DNA of 64,000 nucleotides from Streptomyces sp. JJ66 (GTDB taxonomy: Bacteria > Actinomycetota > Actinomycetes > Streptomycetales > Streptomycetaceae): NCBI RefSeq assembly GCF_019303495.1, contig NZ_JAEVFI010000001.1, forward strand, positions 1 to 64,000, in the 5' to 3' direction. The translations under genes were made by a program, and so were the position numbers. Under the pieces are notes generated by a model that saw nothing but the letters and a program-made list of their open reading frames with translations, was not told the DNA's origin and made no database searches. Each line of letters opens with the position of its first letter. Within the stretch, counting starts at the first letter, position 1. Positions 8,924-17,843 of the stretch are shown one piece after another.

Positions 8924-9180
8924 CGGTGCGTTGCGCGGTCAACGATACCAAGGTTTCCCGGCGCCCCTCACCCAGGTCACCGAGGGGCATCCCGGGGTGA
9001 AACGGACGTGACACCGTGTAGCGAGATGGCGAGCGGTGCGGGCGTCGGTGCTGGTCAGGACGCGAAGAGCGAGTGGCGAGCAATGAGGGTATTGCGTCGT
9101 TTTACCGCTAACCCTCTGGTTACCCGAATGGAGGCGTAAGGACGCAGCGCCAGACAGACGACGCGTGCCGAGGAGGTGCC

Positions 9181-9861
9181 ATGAGTGAGACGGTGAGGGC
9201 CGGGTCGGATCAGGCCCAGCAAGAGGCTTCCGCGACGGCCGGGCGCGCCGGTCAGGCGGCTGGCCGCGTGGCGGACACGGCGGGCGAGCAGGCCAGGGCC
9301 GTGACCGGCCAGGCCCGCGAGCAGGGCATGGCGGCCGCGCGGGACCTGCGGGACCGGGCCCGGAGCGAGGCCGACACGCAGACCCACCGCACGGCTGACA
9401 CCATCCGGCACTGGGCCGACGACATGGCCGCGATGGCCGGCCGGGCTGAGCAGGACACCGCCGCCCGCAGGCTCGTCACCCAGCTCGCCGACGGCGGCCG
9501 CCGTGCCGCCGACCACCTGGATGAACGCGGCGTGGACGGCCTGCTGCAGGAAGTTCAGGGCTTCGCCCGCCGCCGTCCGGCGGCGTTTCTCGGCGCGGCC
9601 GCGCTCGCCGGGGTGGTGGCGGGGCGGCTGGCGAAGGCCGGTTCCGCCGCGAACGGTGACGGCGGCCACGGTGACACGCCCGGATCTGCCGCTCCGGCCG
9701 CGGGCGGCGCCTCCGCCGCGCCGGACGCGGCGGGCGGTACCGGGACAGAGACCGAGACCACCTGGCCACAGGCCGGGCAGGCGCGGACGCCCGGGAGCAC
9801 GGGGTGGCCGTCCTCGTCCGCGCCCCCCAGCGAGCGGGACGACCCGCGTCCGGAGGTGTGA
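9181..9861 (+). CDS. Alanine-rich amphipathic protein with C-terminal membrane anchor (stress trio 1)
   Basis: A 226-residue protein. Residues 10-75 are rich in Ala, Gln, Arg and Glu with heptad-like spacing (AGRAGQAAGRVADTAGEQARA), resembling desiccation-type helical proteins. A hydrophobic anchor follows at about 136-157, RRRPAAFLGAAALAGVVAG, of the DUF883/DUF3618 kind, and the last 65 residues are low complexity. The start is supported by GAGGAGG just upstream. It is the first of three adjacent genes (next start one base after this stop). The trio is common in Streptomyces; a role in stress or envelope protection is inferred, not shown. Confidence 0.75.
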   Translation: MSETVRAGSDQAQQEASATAGRAGQAAGRVADTAGEQARAVTGQAREQGMAAARDLRDRARSEADTQTHRTADTIRHWADDMAAMAGRAEQDTAARRLVTQLADGGRRAADHLDERGVDGLLQEVQGFARRRPAAFLGAAALAGVVAGRLAKAGSAANGDGGHGDTPGSAAPAAGGASAAPDAAGGTGTETETTWPQAGQARTPGSTGWPSSSAPPSERDDPRPEV

Positions 9862-9862
9862 G

Positions 9863-10306
9863 ATGGCGACGACATGGGCATCGCGACGGAGCCACCGGCA
9901 CGACAAGCATGACAAGCACGGACACAGCGGTGAGGCGTCCGTGGGCGACCTGCTGTCCAAGGTGACCGAGGACGTGCAGCGTCTGGTGCGGCAGGAGGTC
10001 GAGCTGGCCAAGGCCGAGGTGCGTGAGGAGGCGGGCAAGGCGGGCAAGGCGGCGGGGATGTTCGGCGGGGCGGCCTTTGCGGGCTACATGGTCCTGCTGT
10101 TCCTGTCGATGACGCTGATGTTCGTCCTGTGGGGGGCCATGGACCTGCGCTGGGCCGCGCTGATCCTGACCGGCGTGTGGGCGCTGATCGCTGCCGGGCT
10201 GTTCGCGCTGGGCCGCTCGAAGATGCGCCAGGTCTCCCCCAAACCCGAGCAGACCGTCGAGACGCTGAAGGAGGACGCCCAATGGGCACGTCATCCGACC
10301 AGGTGA
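9863..10306 (+). CDS. Phage holin-like protein (DUF1469 family; stress trio 2)
   Basis: A 147-residue protein. A histidine/lysine-rich start (RHDKHDKHGH) leads into SVGDLLSKVTEDVQRLVRQEVELAKAE, the characteristic helix of the Actinobacteriophage holin superfamily III / DUF1469. Two transmembrane helices follow (FAGYMVLLFLSMTLMFVL and AALILTGVWALIAAGLFAL). Despite the family name, chromosomal members are not phage genes; they probably work in the membrane with the neighbouring proteins. The start lies one base after the previous stop and the end overlaps the next gene by 25 bp. Confidence 0.85.
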   Translation: MATTWASRRSHRHDKHDKHGHSGEASVGDLLSKVTEDVQRLVRQEVELAKAEVREEAGKAGKAAGMFGGAAFAGYMVLLFLSMTLMFVLWGAMDLRWAALILTGVWALIAAGLFALGRSKMRQVSPKPEQTVETLKEDAQWARHPTR

Positions 10307-10923
10307 GGGCCGACATCGAGACCAGCCGTGCCGAACTCGCGCACGACGTGGACCGGTTGGCCGACAAGACCAGCCCCAAACGCATCGCCAGGCGCCGCCG
10401 TGACAAGGCGCGCGGGGCGATGGGCCGGACGCGGGAGCGCGTGATGGGCTCGGCGTCCGGGGGCGTGGGCCAGGCCCGGGGGCGGGCGCGGCACACCGCG
10501 CACACGGTGCAGGACACCGCAGGGCAGGCGGGCGAGATGGCGCGCCAGGCGCCGGAGCAGGCGATGCGGCAGACGCAGGGCAGCCCGCTGGCGGCCGGAC
10601 TGCTCGCTTTCGGCGCCGGAGCGCTGGCCGGTTCGCTGCTGCCCAGCTCGCAGCCGGAGGAGCAGGCCGTGACGCGGTTGTCCGAGCGGGCCGGGCCGGT
10701 GAAGGAAGCCGCCCTGGAGTCCGCGCAGAACCTGCGCGAGGACGCTGCCCGCTCCGCCCGGCAGGTCGCCGAGGACGTCCGGGACACGGCCACCGAGGCC
10801 GCGCGCACGACGCAGGAGCAGGCACGTGGCGAGGCCGGTGAACTGCGCGACCAGGCTCGGCAGTCCGGGCAGACGGTGGCCGACGAGGCACGTGACCGGG
10901 GCGGCGGCCCGGCCCGGGCCTGA
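10282..10923 (+). CDS. DUF3618 domain protein (stress trio 3)
   Basis: A 213-residue protein starting MGTSSDQVRADIETSRAEL, the standard DUF3618 opening, followed by HDVDRLADKTSPKRIARRR. A hydrophobic anchor sits at about 108-124 (GLLAFGAGALAGSLL), and the rest is a long charged, alanine-rich helix resembling the first protein of the trio. The two helical proteins flanking a holin-like protein suggest a membrane-bound complex. Function unproven. It overlaps the preceding gene by 25 bp. Confidence 0.85.
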   Translation: MGTSSDQVRADIETSRAELAHDVDRLADKTSPKRIARRRRDKARGAMGRTRERVMGSASGGVGQARGRARHTAHTVQDTAGQAGEMARQAPEQAMRQTQGSPLAAGLLAFGAGALAGSLLPSSQPEEQAVTRLSERAGPVKEAALESAQNLREDAARSARQVAEDVRDTATEAARTTQEQARGEAGELRDQARQSGQTVADEARDRGGGPARA

Positions 10924-11113
10924 GCCCGGCGGGCCGGGCCCCAGTCCCGCAGGAAAACAGAGCAGAGGAACGCCGCTGCTGACGCTGGGGTGGCGGGGCG
11001 GGCCCGGGGAACGATGGTGGGCGGAGTCCGCAGTGGGGCTCCCCTACGCCACGTGTGCCCCCTGCCCGGCCCCTCCAGCCACATGTTCACGCGCCACACC
11101 GCATGGGCTCCGT

Positions 11114-11173
11114 TGCTGAGGCCGTAGTGAGGTCTCAGCATTCCGGGCATTTCGGCCCGGAAGGTCCGTCTCG
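11114..11173 (-). ncRNA. Probable omega-RNA (reRNA) scaffold of TnpB
   Basis: On the minus strand directly after the tnpB stop come two hairpins. The first is TTCCGGGC/GCCCGGAA (11155-11162 with 11141-11148, six-base loop). The second is a 10-bp stem, TGCTGAGACC/GGCCTCAGCA with one G-T pair (11131-11140 with 11114-11123, seven-base loop). In this position TnpB-guide RNAs carry their scaffold, and the guide is the flanking DNA, here about 11094-11113. The full RNA probably starts within the 3' end of tnpB. Confidence 0.55.
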
Positions 11174-12631
11174 TCACCAAAGCGTGAGGGCTTCGGCTTG
11201 AGTACGGTCTCTCGTTTCTGTCTGCCGCTGGTGCGGCAGGGTTGCGCCACCTGCCCGCCCCGCCTCCGCCTTGCGGCGGGGGCGGGTGGCGCGGGTCTCA
11301 CGGTCGGCTCCACGAGGCTTCGAGACCACCACGGTGGTGTCCTGGTCTCCGGCCACTCCGGTACCAGTCATGCAGGCTGCCGCGAGGGCGGCGAGGTTGC
11401 GTGCGGCGTTGTCGTCCCGGTCGATGACCAGGCCGCACGTGTCGCATTCGTAGGTCCGGACGTGCAGCGGCAGCTTGGCTTTCACCGCGCCGCACCCGGA
11501 ACAGGTCTTCGAGGAGGGGTACCAGCGGTTCGCGACTACAAGGCGGGTGGCGTGGCGCTGGCCGGTCTTGTGGGTGAGCAGGCAGCGGATCTCCCCGAAC
11601 CCGGCATCGGCGATGCGGCGGGCCAGAGGCCGGTTGCGGAGCATTCCGGCGACGTTGAGGTCCTCGACCACGACGGTGCCGTACTCGGCGGCCACGGCGG
11701 TGGTGAGCTTGTGCAGGGCGTCCTCGCGGAGGTTCGCCACCCGGTGATGCACGCGGTTGCGGGCCGCGTTGGCCTTCTCCCAGCGGCGGGACGGCTTCTG
11801 CCCGGTGCGCCGGTCGGGGCCCTGACGCCGGGACACGATCTGGGACGCGCGGCGCAGCTGCGCGCGGGTGGCGTCGTAGTGGCCCGGGTTCGCGACGGTG
11901 CGGATCTCACCGGTCGAGTCGGCCATGACCGCGAGGGTCTTCACGCCGAGGTCGATGCCGACCGCCACATCCGGGCGAGCCACGCGCACGATGTCGCGCT
12001 TGACCTCGGCCTGGAACGAGGCGAACCAGCGTCCGCGCTCGTGCCGCACGGTCGCGGACAGGATCCGGGCTGTCCCGGCCTGGACGCGGCCGAGGAGCTT
12101 CGCCGTCGGCTCGTGGGTGCGGATCGTCCCGAGGCGGGGGAGGGTGACGTGCCGGCCGTCGGTGTCCACTCGGATGGTGCCCGTGGTGAACCGGCAGGCA
12201 AGACGCGCCTTCCGCTTCGGCTTGAACCGGGGGACGCCCATCCGGGCGCCCTTCCGCTTGCTGTTCTTCGACTTCGCGTAGTTGTCGAACGCGGACGACG
12301 CGTTCGCGAGGCCGGTGGAGTACGCCTCCTTGGAGTTCTCTTCCCACCAGGCGGAGAAACGCGGGTCGGTGTGCTTGGCCTCGTTGAACGCTTTCCGCAG
12401 CGACGGAAGCGACCATGGCCGCCACTTGGTCAGCGACTCCTGGGGGATCCCGTAGGTCTCCTCCGCGCGGCGCTGCCACCACGACGCCGTCACCCAGCCC
12501 ACAGCCCAGTTGTAGGCGGCCCGCGCGGCACCGCAGTGCGAACGCAGTGCGGCCTCCTGGGTGGCGTTCGGGTCCAGGGCGAACCGGAACGCCTGCACCA
12601 CGAACCCGGGTTGCGGCTGGAACTTCTTCAT
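11174..12631 (-). CDS. tnpB: TnpB, RNA-guided nuclease of the IS607 element
   Basis: A 485-residue OrfB/TnpB protein. RuvC residues are visible: D227 in GIDLGVKTLAV, E323 in VVVEDLNVAG, and the third aspartate in LVIDRDDNAARN (about 404). A zinc ribbon with CSGCG (377-381) and CDTCG (396-400) sits between the last two motifs. TnpB proteins are programmable DNA nucleases using an omega-RNA and help keep the transposon in place. All catalytic positions are present, so it looks active. The C-terminal 65 residues are arginine-rich and beyond the usual fold. It overlaps tnpA as ATGA. Confidence 0.93.
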   Translation of the reverse strand: MKKFQPQPGFVVQAFRFALDPNATQEAALRSHCGAARAAYNWAVGWVTASWWQRRAEETYGIPQESLTKWRPWSLPSLRKAFNEAKHTDPRFSAWWEENSKEAYSTGLANASSAFDNYAKSKNSKRKGARMGVPRFKPKRKARLACRFTTGTIRVDTDGRHVTLPRLGTIRTHEPTAKLLGRVQAGTARILSATVRHERGRWFASFQAEVKRDIVRVARPDVAVGIDLGVKTLAVMADSTGEIRTVANPGHYDATRAQLRRASQIVSRRQGPDRRTGQKPSRRWEKANAARNRVHHRVANLREDALHKLTTAVAAEYGTVVVEDLNVAGMLRNRPLARRIADAGFGEIRCLLTHKTGQRHATRLVVANRWYPSSKTCSGCGAVKAKLPLHVRTYECDTCGLVIDRDDNAARNLAALAAACMTGTGVAGDQDTTVVVSKPRGADRETRATRPRRKAEAGRAGGATLPHQRQTETRDRTQAEALTLW

Positions 12632-13236
12632 TCGGCGGCCTCACCGGTCGCCACGGCCACCGCGCGGGCGGCCCGGTTCTTCGCCGCCCGCCGCCCGTAC
12701 AGGCGCGCGCACATCGACGTGAGGACTTCGGTGATGTCCCGTACGAGGTCATCGGCAGTCTCGGTGGGGTCGAGGACGACCAGACGCCGCCCGGACGCCG
12801 ACAGGACCGCTTCGAGGTGCTCGACACCGAACCGGGCCAGCCTGTCGCGGTGCTCGACCACGATCACCGCGGCCTGCGGGTCGCACAGCACCCGGTGCAG
12901 CTTGCGCCGCCGCCCGTTCAGCCCCGAGCCGACCTCGGTCACGACTTCAGCGACCGGCAGGCCAAGCCCGTTCGCCCCGTCCACCACCCGTGACGCCTGC
13001 CGGTCCAAGTCGGCTTTCTGGTCGGCTGACGAGACACAGCAGTACGCCACCACCCGCCCCGACACCGCAGAGGCATCCGGAGTGGGCTCGGCGACCAGCC
13101 ACGTCCCGGACGGCGCTTGGGTGACGGGAACGGGCATCTTGCCGTCCTTCACCCATCGCCAGGCGGTCTGGTAACTCACGCCCTGCTGCCGCGCCCACTC
13201 CGAAAGCTTCACAAGATCAAGATATCCGGAACGCAC
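12628..13236 (-). CDS. tnpA: TnpA, IS607-type serine recombinase
   Basis: About 202 residues: an N-terminal MerR-like helix-turn-helix (LSEWARQQGVSYQTAWRWVK) and a serine resolvase domain from about 61 (RVVAYCCVSSADQKADLDRQ) with EHRDRLARFG and DDLVRDITEVLTSMCARLYG near the end. The family usually reads Y-x-R-V-S, where Arg and Ser are both catalytic; here residue 67 is Cys (TGT at 13036-13038) in place of the Arg, while S69 is kept. A C-to-T change of CGT would explain it. The protein may therefore be inactive. GTG 13236 or GTG 13212 (MKLSEWA) are both possible starts; family members favour the latter. Confidence 0.88.
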   Translation of the reverse strand: MRSGYLDLVKLSEWARQQGVSYQTAWRWVKDGKMPVPVTQAPSGTWLVAEPTPDASAVSGRVVAYCCVSSADQKADLDRQASRVVDGANGLGLPVAEVVTEVGSGLNGRRRKLHRVLCDPQAAVIVVEHRDRLARFGVEHLEAVLSASGRRLVVLDPTETADDLVRDITEVLTSMCARLYGRRAAKNRAARAVAVATGEAAE

Positions 13237-13265
13237 AACTAGAAATGACTACGAATAACTAGAAA
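13237..13265. repeat. Direct repeat AACTAGAAA x2 at the IS607 left end
   Basis: Copies at 13237-13245 and 13257-13265, starts 20 bp apart (two helical turns), immediately upstream of tnpA in an unusually AT-rich stretch. Likely TnpA binding sites and/or promoter. Confidence 0.5.
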
Positions 13266-13323
13266 ATCTGTAGCAGCTTTCACCCCCTATGCCACCCCAC
13301 GCCGAACGCGCCCCACGCGTGCC

Positions 13324-13812
13324 TCAGGTGCGGCCCTCGTGCTGCTGGGCCTGGCGCAAGGTGGCCTCGGCAGGCGCGGAGACGGGCATCCAGTCGGCCT
13401 CGATGACAGGGAAACCGGCCGCCCGGTAGACGGCGCAGACCTCGGCGTCGTCGTCCACGACGACCGCGATGTCCCGGCTCGCGGCGACCTCGCGCAGCAG
13501 CTCCAGCTTGGCCACCTTGGAGGGCCGGTAGTCGGAGCGGGCGCGCATCCACAGCTCTCCGGTGGGCAGGCCCTGGGCGGCGAGCCAGCGTTCGGTGGCC
13601 CGGCGGGTGCGCTCGGGGCGGCCGGTGACGTAGCCCAGGTCGCAGGTGCGCGCCCACTGGCGGGCCAGGTCGATTCCCTCGGGCAGCGGTGGGTCGGCGG
13701 GCGCCGCGCGGAAGAACGCGTCCCAGTTCTTCGGGCGGCTTCGCAGGTGGTGCAGGCGGTGCCGGGCGTCGCTGAGGGTTCCGTCCAGGTCGAAGACCGC
13801 GAGGCTGCGCAT
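13324..13812 (-). CDS. HAD-superfamily phosphatase
   Basis: A 162-residue hydrolase. HAD motif I is [10 protein letters not shown] at residues 6-15 (nucleophile D8, acid D10), motif II is YVTGRPER, and motif IV is VVVDDDAEV. The short cap and the length resemble the phosphatase domain of polynucleotide kinase 3'-phosphatases and related acid phosphatases. It is a cytosolic phosphomonoesterase with unknown substrate. It lies divergent to fdhD with 56 bp between, so they share a control region. Confidence 0.8.
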   Translation of the reverse strand: MRSLAVFDLDGTLSDARHRLHHLRSRPKNWDAFFRAAPADPPLPEGIDLARQWARTCDLGYVTGRPERTRRATERWLAAQGLPTGELWMRARSDYRPSKVAKLELLREVAASRDIAVVVDDDAEVCAVYRAAGFPVIEADWMPVSAPAEATLRQAQQHEGRT

Positions 13813-13868
13813 GCCGCCACCCTACGGCCGGGCGCGGACGCCCGGGGGCGATGCCGCAGGATGGGGGC

Positions 13869-14711
13869 ATGGGTCGGGTTACGGAGCGGCGGCGCGTGGT
13901 GCGGGTACGGGACGGCGACGTGTCCGCCCGGGTGGACACTCTGGCGGCGGAGGAGCCGCTGGAGATCAGGCTGAACGGCACGCCGCTGACGGTCACGATG
14001 CGCACCCCGGGCGACGACTTCGCGCTGGCCGCCGGTTTCCTGGCCGGTGAGGGCGTGCTGGGCGCGGCGGAGGAGCTGGCGAACATCGTGTACTGCGCGG
14101 GGGCGACGCCGGAGGGGGCGAACACCTACAACGTCGTGGACGTCCGCCTGGCGCCGGGTGTGCCGGTGCCGGAGACCGGGCTGGCGCGCAACGTGTACAC
14201 CACGTCCTCGTGCGGGGTGTGCGGCAAGGCGAGCCTGGACGCGGTGCGCACGACGGCGCGCTGGCCGCTGCCGCCGGGCGGCACGCCCCGGGTGGACAGC
14301 GGCGTGCTGGCCGCGCTGCCGGACCGGCTGCGGGCGGCGCAGCGGGTGTTCGAGCGTACCGGTGGCCTGCACGCGGCGGCGCTGTTCTCCACCGGCGGTG
14401 AGCTGCTGGACGTGCGGGAGGACGTGGGGCGGCACAACGCGGTGGACAAACTCGTGGGCCGTGCGCTCCAGGCGGGACGGCTGCCGCTGTCGGACGTGGT
14501 GCTGCTGGTGTCGGGGCGCGCGTCGTTCGAGCTGGCGCAGAAGGCGGTGATGGCGGGCGTGCCGGTGCTGGCGGCCGTCTCGGCACCCTCGTCGCTGGCG
14601 GTGCGGCTGGCGGCCGAGACGGGGCTCACGCTGGTGGGCTTCTTGCGCGGGGCGTCGATGAACGTCTACGCCGGGGCCGAACGTCTGGGTCTGCCCGGCT
14701 CGGGGTCCTGA
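13869..14711 (+). CDS. fdhD: FdhD, formate dehydrogenase accessory sulfurtransferase
   Basis: A 280-residue protein that passes sulfur from cysteine desulfurase to the molybdenum cofactor of formate dehydrogenases. The redox motif SSCGVCGK with both essential cysteines is at about 115-122. Also seen are [41 protein letters not shown] and [12 protein letters not shown], all family hallmarks. ATG 13869 fits the family length; an ATG six codons upstream is less likely. No formate dehydrogenase is in the window. The last 46 bp overlap the convergent transporter gene. Confidence 0.95.
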   Translation: MGRVTERRRVVRVRDGDVSARVDTLAAEEPLEIRLNGTPLTVTMRTPGDDFALAAGFLAGEGVLGAAEELANIVYCAGATPEGANTYNVVDVRLAPGVPVPETGLARNVYTTSSCGVCGKASLDAVRTTARWPLPPGGTPRVDSGVLAALPDRLRAAQRVFERTGGLHAAALFSTGGELLDVREDVGRHNAVDKLVGRALQAGRLPLSDVVLLVSGRASFELAQKAVMAGVPVLAAVSAPSSLAVRLAAETGLTLVGFLRGASMNVYAGAERLGLPGSGS

Positions 14712-15670
14712 GCCAGCGGCGCCCGGCGGGACGCGCGCCGGGCGAGCACCGCGCACACCATCAGTTGAAGCTGATGGAAGAGCATCAACGGCAGCACGGC
14801 GAGCGAGGTCTGCGGCCCGAACAGGACGGCGGCCATCGGCAGCCCGGCCGCCAGGGACTTCTTCGACCCGGCGAAGACGATCGCGATCCGGTCGTCGCGG
14901 TCGAAGCCCAGCGCCCGGGAGCCGTAGGTGGTCAGGGTCAGCATGACGGTCAGCAGCACCACCTCGACGCCGAGCAGCGCCGCCAGCCGCCAGGGCTCCA
15001 GCTGACCCCACACGCCGTCGGCGACGCCCCGGCTGAACGCGGCGTAGACGACGAGCAGGATCGCGCCCCGGTCCACCAGGCTCAGGCGCGCCCGGTGCCG
15101 GGCGACGAAACCGCCGATGCGGCGGCGCAGCAGCTGCCCGGCGAGGAACGGCGCGAGGAGCTGGGTGGCGATGCCGAGCAGCCCGTCGGCGGTGAAGCCG
15201 GTGGTGGTGCCGATGAGCAGCGCGGCCAGCAGCGGGGTGAGCACCATGCCCAGCAGGCTGGAGTAGGTGCCCGCGCAGATGGCGGCGGGCACGTTGCCGC
15301 GCGCGAGGGAGGTGAAGGCGATCGAGGACTGGATGGTGGAGGGCACCACGCACAGGAACAGCAGGCCGTGCCACAGCTGCTCGGTCAGCACGTGCGGCAC
15401 CAGCGTCCCGGCGGCCAGGCCCAGCAGCGGGAAGAGGGCGAACGTGCACAGCAGCACGGTCAGGTGCAGCCGCCAGTGCCGCAGCCCGTCGAGGGCCTCG
15501 CCGGTGGAGAGCCGGGCGCCGTAGAGGAAGAACAGCAGTCCGACGCCGACGGACGCGGCGGTGCCGACGGCGTCCGCGGCCGCGCCGGTGACCGGGAGCA
15601 GCGCCGCGAGCGTGACGGTGCCGATGAGCAGCGCGATGAAGGGGTCGAACAGGGTGGCGAGGCGGCGCAT
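14666..15670 (-). CDS. SBF-like (bile acid:sodium symporter type) transporter
   Basis: A 334-residue protein with about nine or ten hydrophobic helices. [22 protein letters not shown] in the middle and [17 protein letters not shown] near the end are typical of the YfeH-type branch of the SBF/CPA superfamily. It is a secondary transporter, probably for an organic anion; the substrate is unknown. ATG 15670 begins the first helix region ([17 protein letters not shown]); the upstream extension is arginine-rich. Its 3' end overlaps fdhD by 46 bp tail to tail. Confidence 0.85.
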   Translation of the reverse strand: MRRLATLFDPFIALLIGTVTLAALLPVTGAAADAVGTAASVGVGLLFFLYGARLSTGEALDGLRHWRLHLTVLLCTFALFPLLGLAAGTLVPHVLTEQLWHGLLFLCVVPSTIQSSIAFTSLARGNVPAAICAGTYSSLLGMVLTPLLAALLIGTTTGFTADGLLGIATQLLAPFLAGQLLRRRIGGFVARHRARLSLVDRGAILLVVYAAFSRGVADGVWGQLEPWRLAALLGVEVVLLTVMLTLTTYGSRALGFDRDDRIAIVFAGSKKSLAAGLPMAAVLFGPQTSLAVLPLMLFHQLQLMVCAVLARRASRRAPLAQDPEPGRPRRSAPA

Positions 15671-15937
15671 GCCGTCCACTGAACCACGGGCCGCCGGGCT
15701 GGCGCGGTGGCGTCCGCTCAGTGGCCGGGACCGTCCGGGCCGGCGACCGCTTCGGGGAGGTTGTGTGGAGATCTGGCGGGCTGCGCCCTGGCGGTGCCCA
15801 CACGGCGGCACGCGCACTCCCTTATATCACCAATTGACCCTACTTGACCTGCACCAACAGCCTTCCGGGGGTACCCGCGCTTCGGGTACGGTCGCTCACG
15901 CTGTGCGCCCTCGCAACGGCCCCGAGGAGGACGGCCC

Positions 15938-17764
15938 GTGCGCGATTTCACCGTCCCGGCCGTGGTCACGGCGGTCCCGGTCGGCGGCCTGGCCGACTCC
16001 GTCTTCGAGCGGGCCGAACGGCAGCCCGGCCTTCCCGTATTGGCGCGCAAGGACGCCGCGGGCCGCTGGCAGGACGTGAGCGCGCTCGCCTTCCGCGACC
16101 AGGTGCTGGCGGTGGCCAAGGGTCTGCTGGCGGAGGGCGTGCGCTTCGGTGACCGGGTGGCGCTGATGTGCCGCACCCGCTACGAGTGGACGCTGCTGGA
16201 TCTCGCGCTGTGGTCGGTGGGCGCCCAGCCGGTGCCGGTCTACCCGACGTCGTCGGCCGAACAGGTGTGGTGGATTCTGCACGACGCCGGGGTCAGCGCG
16301 GTGGTCGTGGAGAGTGAGGACCACGCGATGACGGTCGGCTCCGTCATCGGCCGGCTGCCGCTGCTGCGGCGGCTGTGGCAGATCGACGCGGGCGCCGAGG
16401 CGCACCTGGTGGCCGCCGGGGCGCACCTGGCCGACAGCGTGGTGCACCGGCACCGCATGGCCCTGACCCCGGACACCCCGGCGACGGTGCTCTACACCTC
16501 GGGCACCACCGGGCGCCCCAAGGGCTGCGTGCTGACCCACGGGAACTTCATGGCCGAGTGCGACACCATGCTCGCCCGCTACGAGCGGGTCATCCGGCCG
16601 CGTCCGGCCGAGCAGCCCACGACGCTGCTGTTCCTGCCGCTGTCCCACGTCTTCGGGCGGGTGGTGCAGGTGGCGGCGCTGCGCGGCGGGGTGAAGCTGG
16701 GCCACCTGCCGGTGCTGAGCGCGGCGGAGCTGCTGCCGGACCTGGCCGCGTTCCGGCCCGGCTTCTTCCTCGCGGTGCCCTACGTCTTCGAGCGCCTGTT
16801 CCATGCCGCCCGGCGCCGCGCGGAGAGCGAGGGACGGCTCGCCGCCTTCGACCGGGCGGTGGAGGTGGCGGTGCGCTACGCCGAGGCGACCGAGGCCCGC
16901 GCGTTCGGCACCGGGCCGGGGCCGGGCGCGGCCCTGCGACTCCAGCACCAGCTGTTCGACCGGCTGGTCTACGCCCGGTTCCGGGACGCGCTGGGCGGCC
17001 GGTGCGCGGCGGCGATGTCCGGCGGCTCAGCGCTGGAGCGCCGGCTCGGGCTGTTCTTCGATGGCGCGGGCATCCGCGTCTACGAAGGCTACGGGCTGAC
17101 GGAGACGACGGGCGGCACCGTCGTGAACCCGCCCGAACGGGTGAAGTTCGGCACGGTGGGCCAGCCACTGCCGGGCACGTCGGTGCACATCGCGGACGAC
17201 GGCGAGGTGTGGCTGCACGGCAGGCAGGTGTTCCAGGGCTACCACAACAGCCCGCAAGCCGCCGCTGAGGCGCTGTACGAGGGCTGGCTGGCCACCGGCG
17301 ACGTCGGCTCGCTGGACGAGGACGGATATCTGACGATCACCGGGCGCAAGAAGGAGATCGTGGTGACCTCCGGGGGCAAGAGCGTCTCCCCCGCGCTGCT
17401 GGAGGACCGGGTGCGCGCGCACCCGCTGGTGGCACAGTGCGTCCTGGTGGGCAACGACCGGCCCTACGTCGCGGCGCTGATCACACTGGATCCGGAAGCG
17501 ATGGCGCACTGGCTGGCGATGCGGCACAAGCCGGCGCTCCCGCCCCAGCGCGTGGTGCGCGACGCGGAGGTGGAGGCGGAGATCCGGCGGGCGGTGCTGG
17601 CGGCCAACACCCACGTCTCCCAGGCCGAGTCGATTCGCGCCTTCCGCGTGCTGGGCACCCCGTTCACCGAGGAGCGCGGGCTGCTGACGCCGTCGCTGAA
17701 GCTCAGGCGGGCCGCTATCGAGCGCGCGTACGCGGCGGACGTCGAGGAGCTGTACCGGCGCTGA
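15938..17764 (+). CDS. Long-chain acyl-CoA synthetase (AMP-dependent ligase)
   Basis: A 608-residue adenylate-forming enzyme of the FadD type. The P-loop YTSGTTGRPKG is at about 186-196, the aromatic/ATP motif YEGYGLTETTGG at about 382-393, and the hinge TGDVGSLDEDGYLTITGRKKE at about 455-475; the C-terminal catalytic lysine region is LTPSLKLRR. It activates fatty acids to acyl-CoA via acyl-AMP. The GTG start has GAGGAGG upstream. A hairpin (GTACCCG-N5-CGGGTAC, 15871-15889) lies 50 bp before the start and could be regulatory. It stands alone, followed by an aldo/keto reductase. Confidence 0.93.
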   Translation: MRDFTVPAVVTAVPVGGLADSVFERAERQPGLPVLARKDAAGRWQDVSALAFRDQVLAVAKGLLAEGVRFGDRVALMCRTRYEWTLLDLALWSVGAQPVPVYPTSSAEQVWWILHDAGVSAVVVESEDHAMTVGSVIGRLPLLRRLWQIDAGAEAHLVAAGAHLADSVVHRHRMALTPDTPATVLYTSGTTGRPKGCVLTHGNFMAECDTMLARYERVIRPRPAEQPTTLLFLPLSHVFGRVVQVAALRGGVKLGHLPVLSAAELLPDLAAFRPGFFLAVPYVFERLFHAARRRAESEGRLAAFDRAVEVAVRYAEATEARAFGTGPGPGAALRLQHQLFDRLVYARFRDALGGRCAAAMSGGSALERRLGLFFDGAGIRVYEGYGLTETTGGTVVNPPERVKFGTVGQPLPGTSVHIADDGEVWLHGRQVFQGYHNSPQAAAEALYEGWLATGDVGSLDEDGYLTITGRKKEIVVTSGGKSVSPALLEDRVRAHPLVAQCVLVGNDRPYVAALITLDPEAMAHWLAMRHKPALPPQRVVRDAEVEAEIRRAVLAANTHVSQAESIRAFRVLGTPFTEERGLLTPSLKLRRAAIERAYAADVEELYRR

Positions 17765-17843
17765 GGGGCCGCGTGCGGACGGGCGCGGCCAGGCCCGCCG
17801 GACCGCGCCGCCGGGCCGCCGGGAATGCGCGAAGGCCCCGGCA

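Larger units (their letters stand above)
11110..13270 (-). mobile_element. IS607-family insertion element (tnpA-tnpB plus omega-RNA)
   Basis: A serine recombinase gene and a TnpB gene overlap as ATGA, the standard IS607 layout. Beyond tnpA lie two copies of AACTAGAAA at 13237-13245 and 13257-13265, 20 bp apart, likely recombinase sites at the left end. Beyond tnpB lie two stable hairpins (11114-11162), as expected for an omega-RNA at the right end. Exact ends are uncertain because IS607 elements lack terminal inverted repeats and target duplications. Confidence 0.75.

Noticed and set aside
9087..9092. GGGTAT as a SigB-type -10 before the stress trio
   Set aside because: No GNNT element occurs 14-16 bases upstream, so the match is incomplete.
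11198..13174. A 658-codon open frame on the plus strand across the IS607 element
   Set aside because: It is antisense to tnpB and tnpA, has no family motif and arises from the high GC content.
13287..15803. An 838-codon open frame on the minus strand
   Set aside because: It runs across the HAD, fdhD and transporter genes in the wrong frame; composition is Arg/Pro-rich with no recognisable domain.
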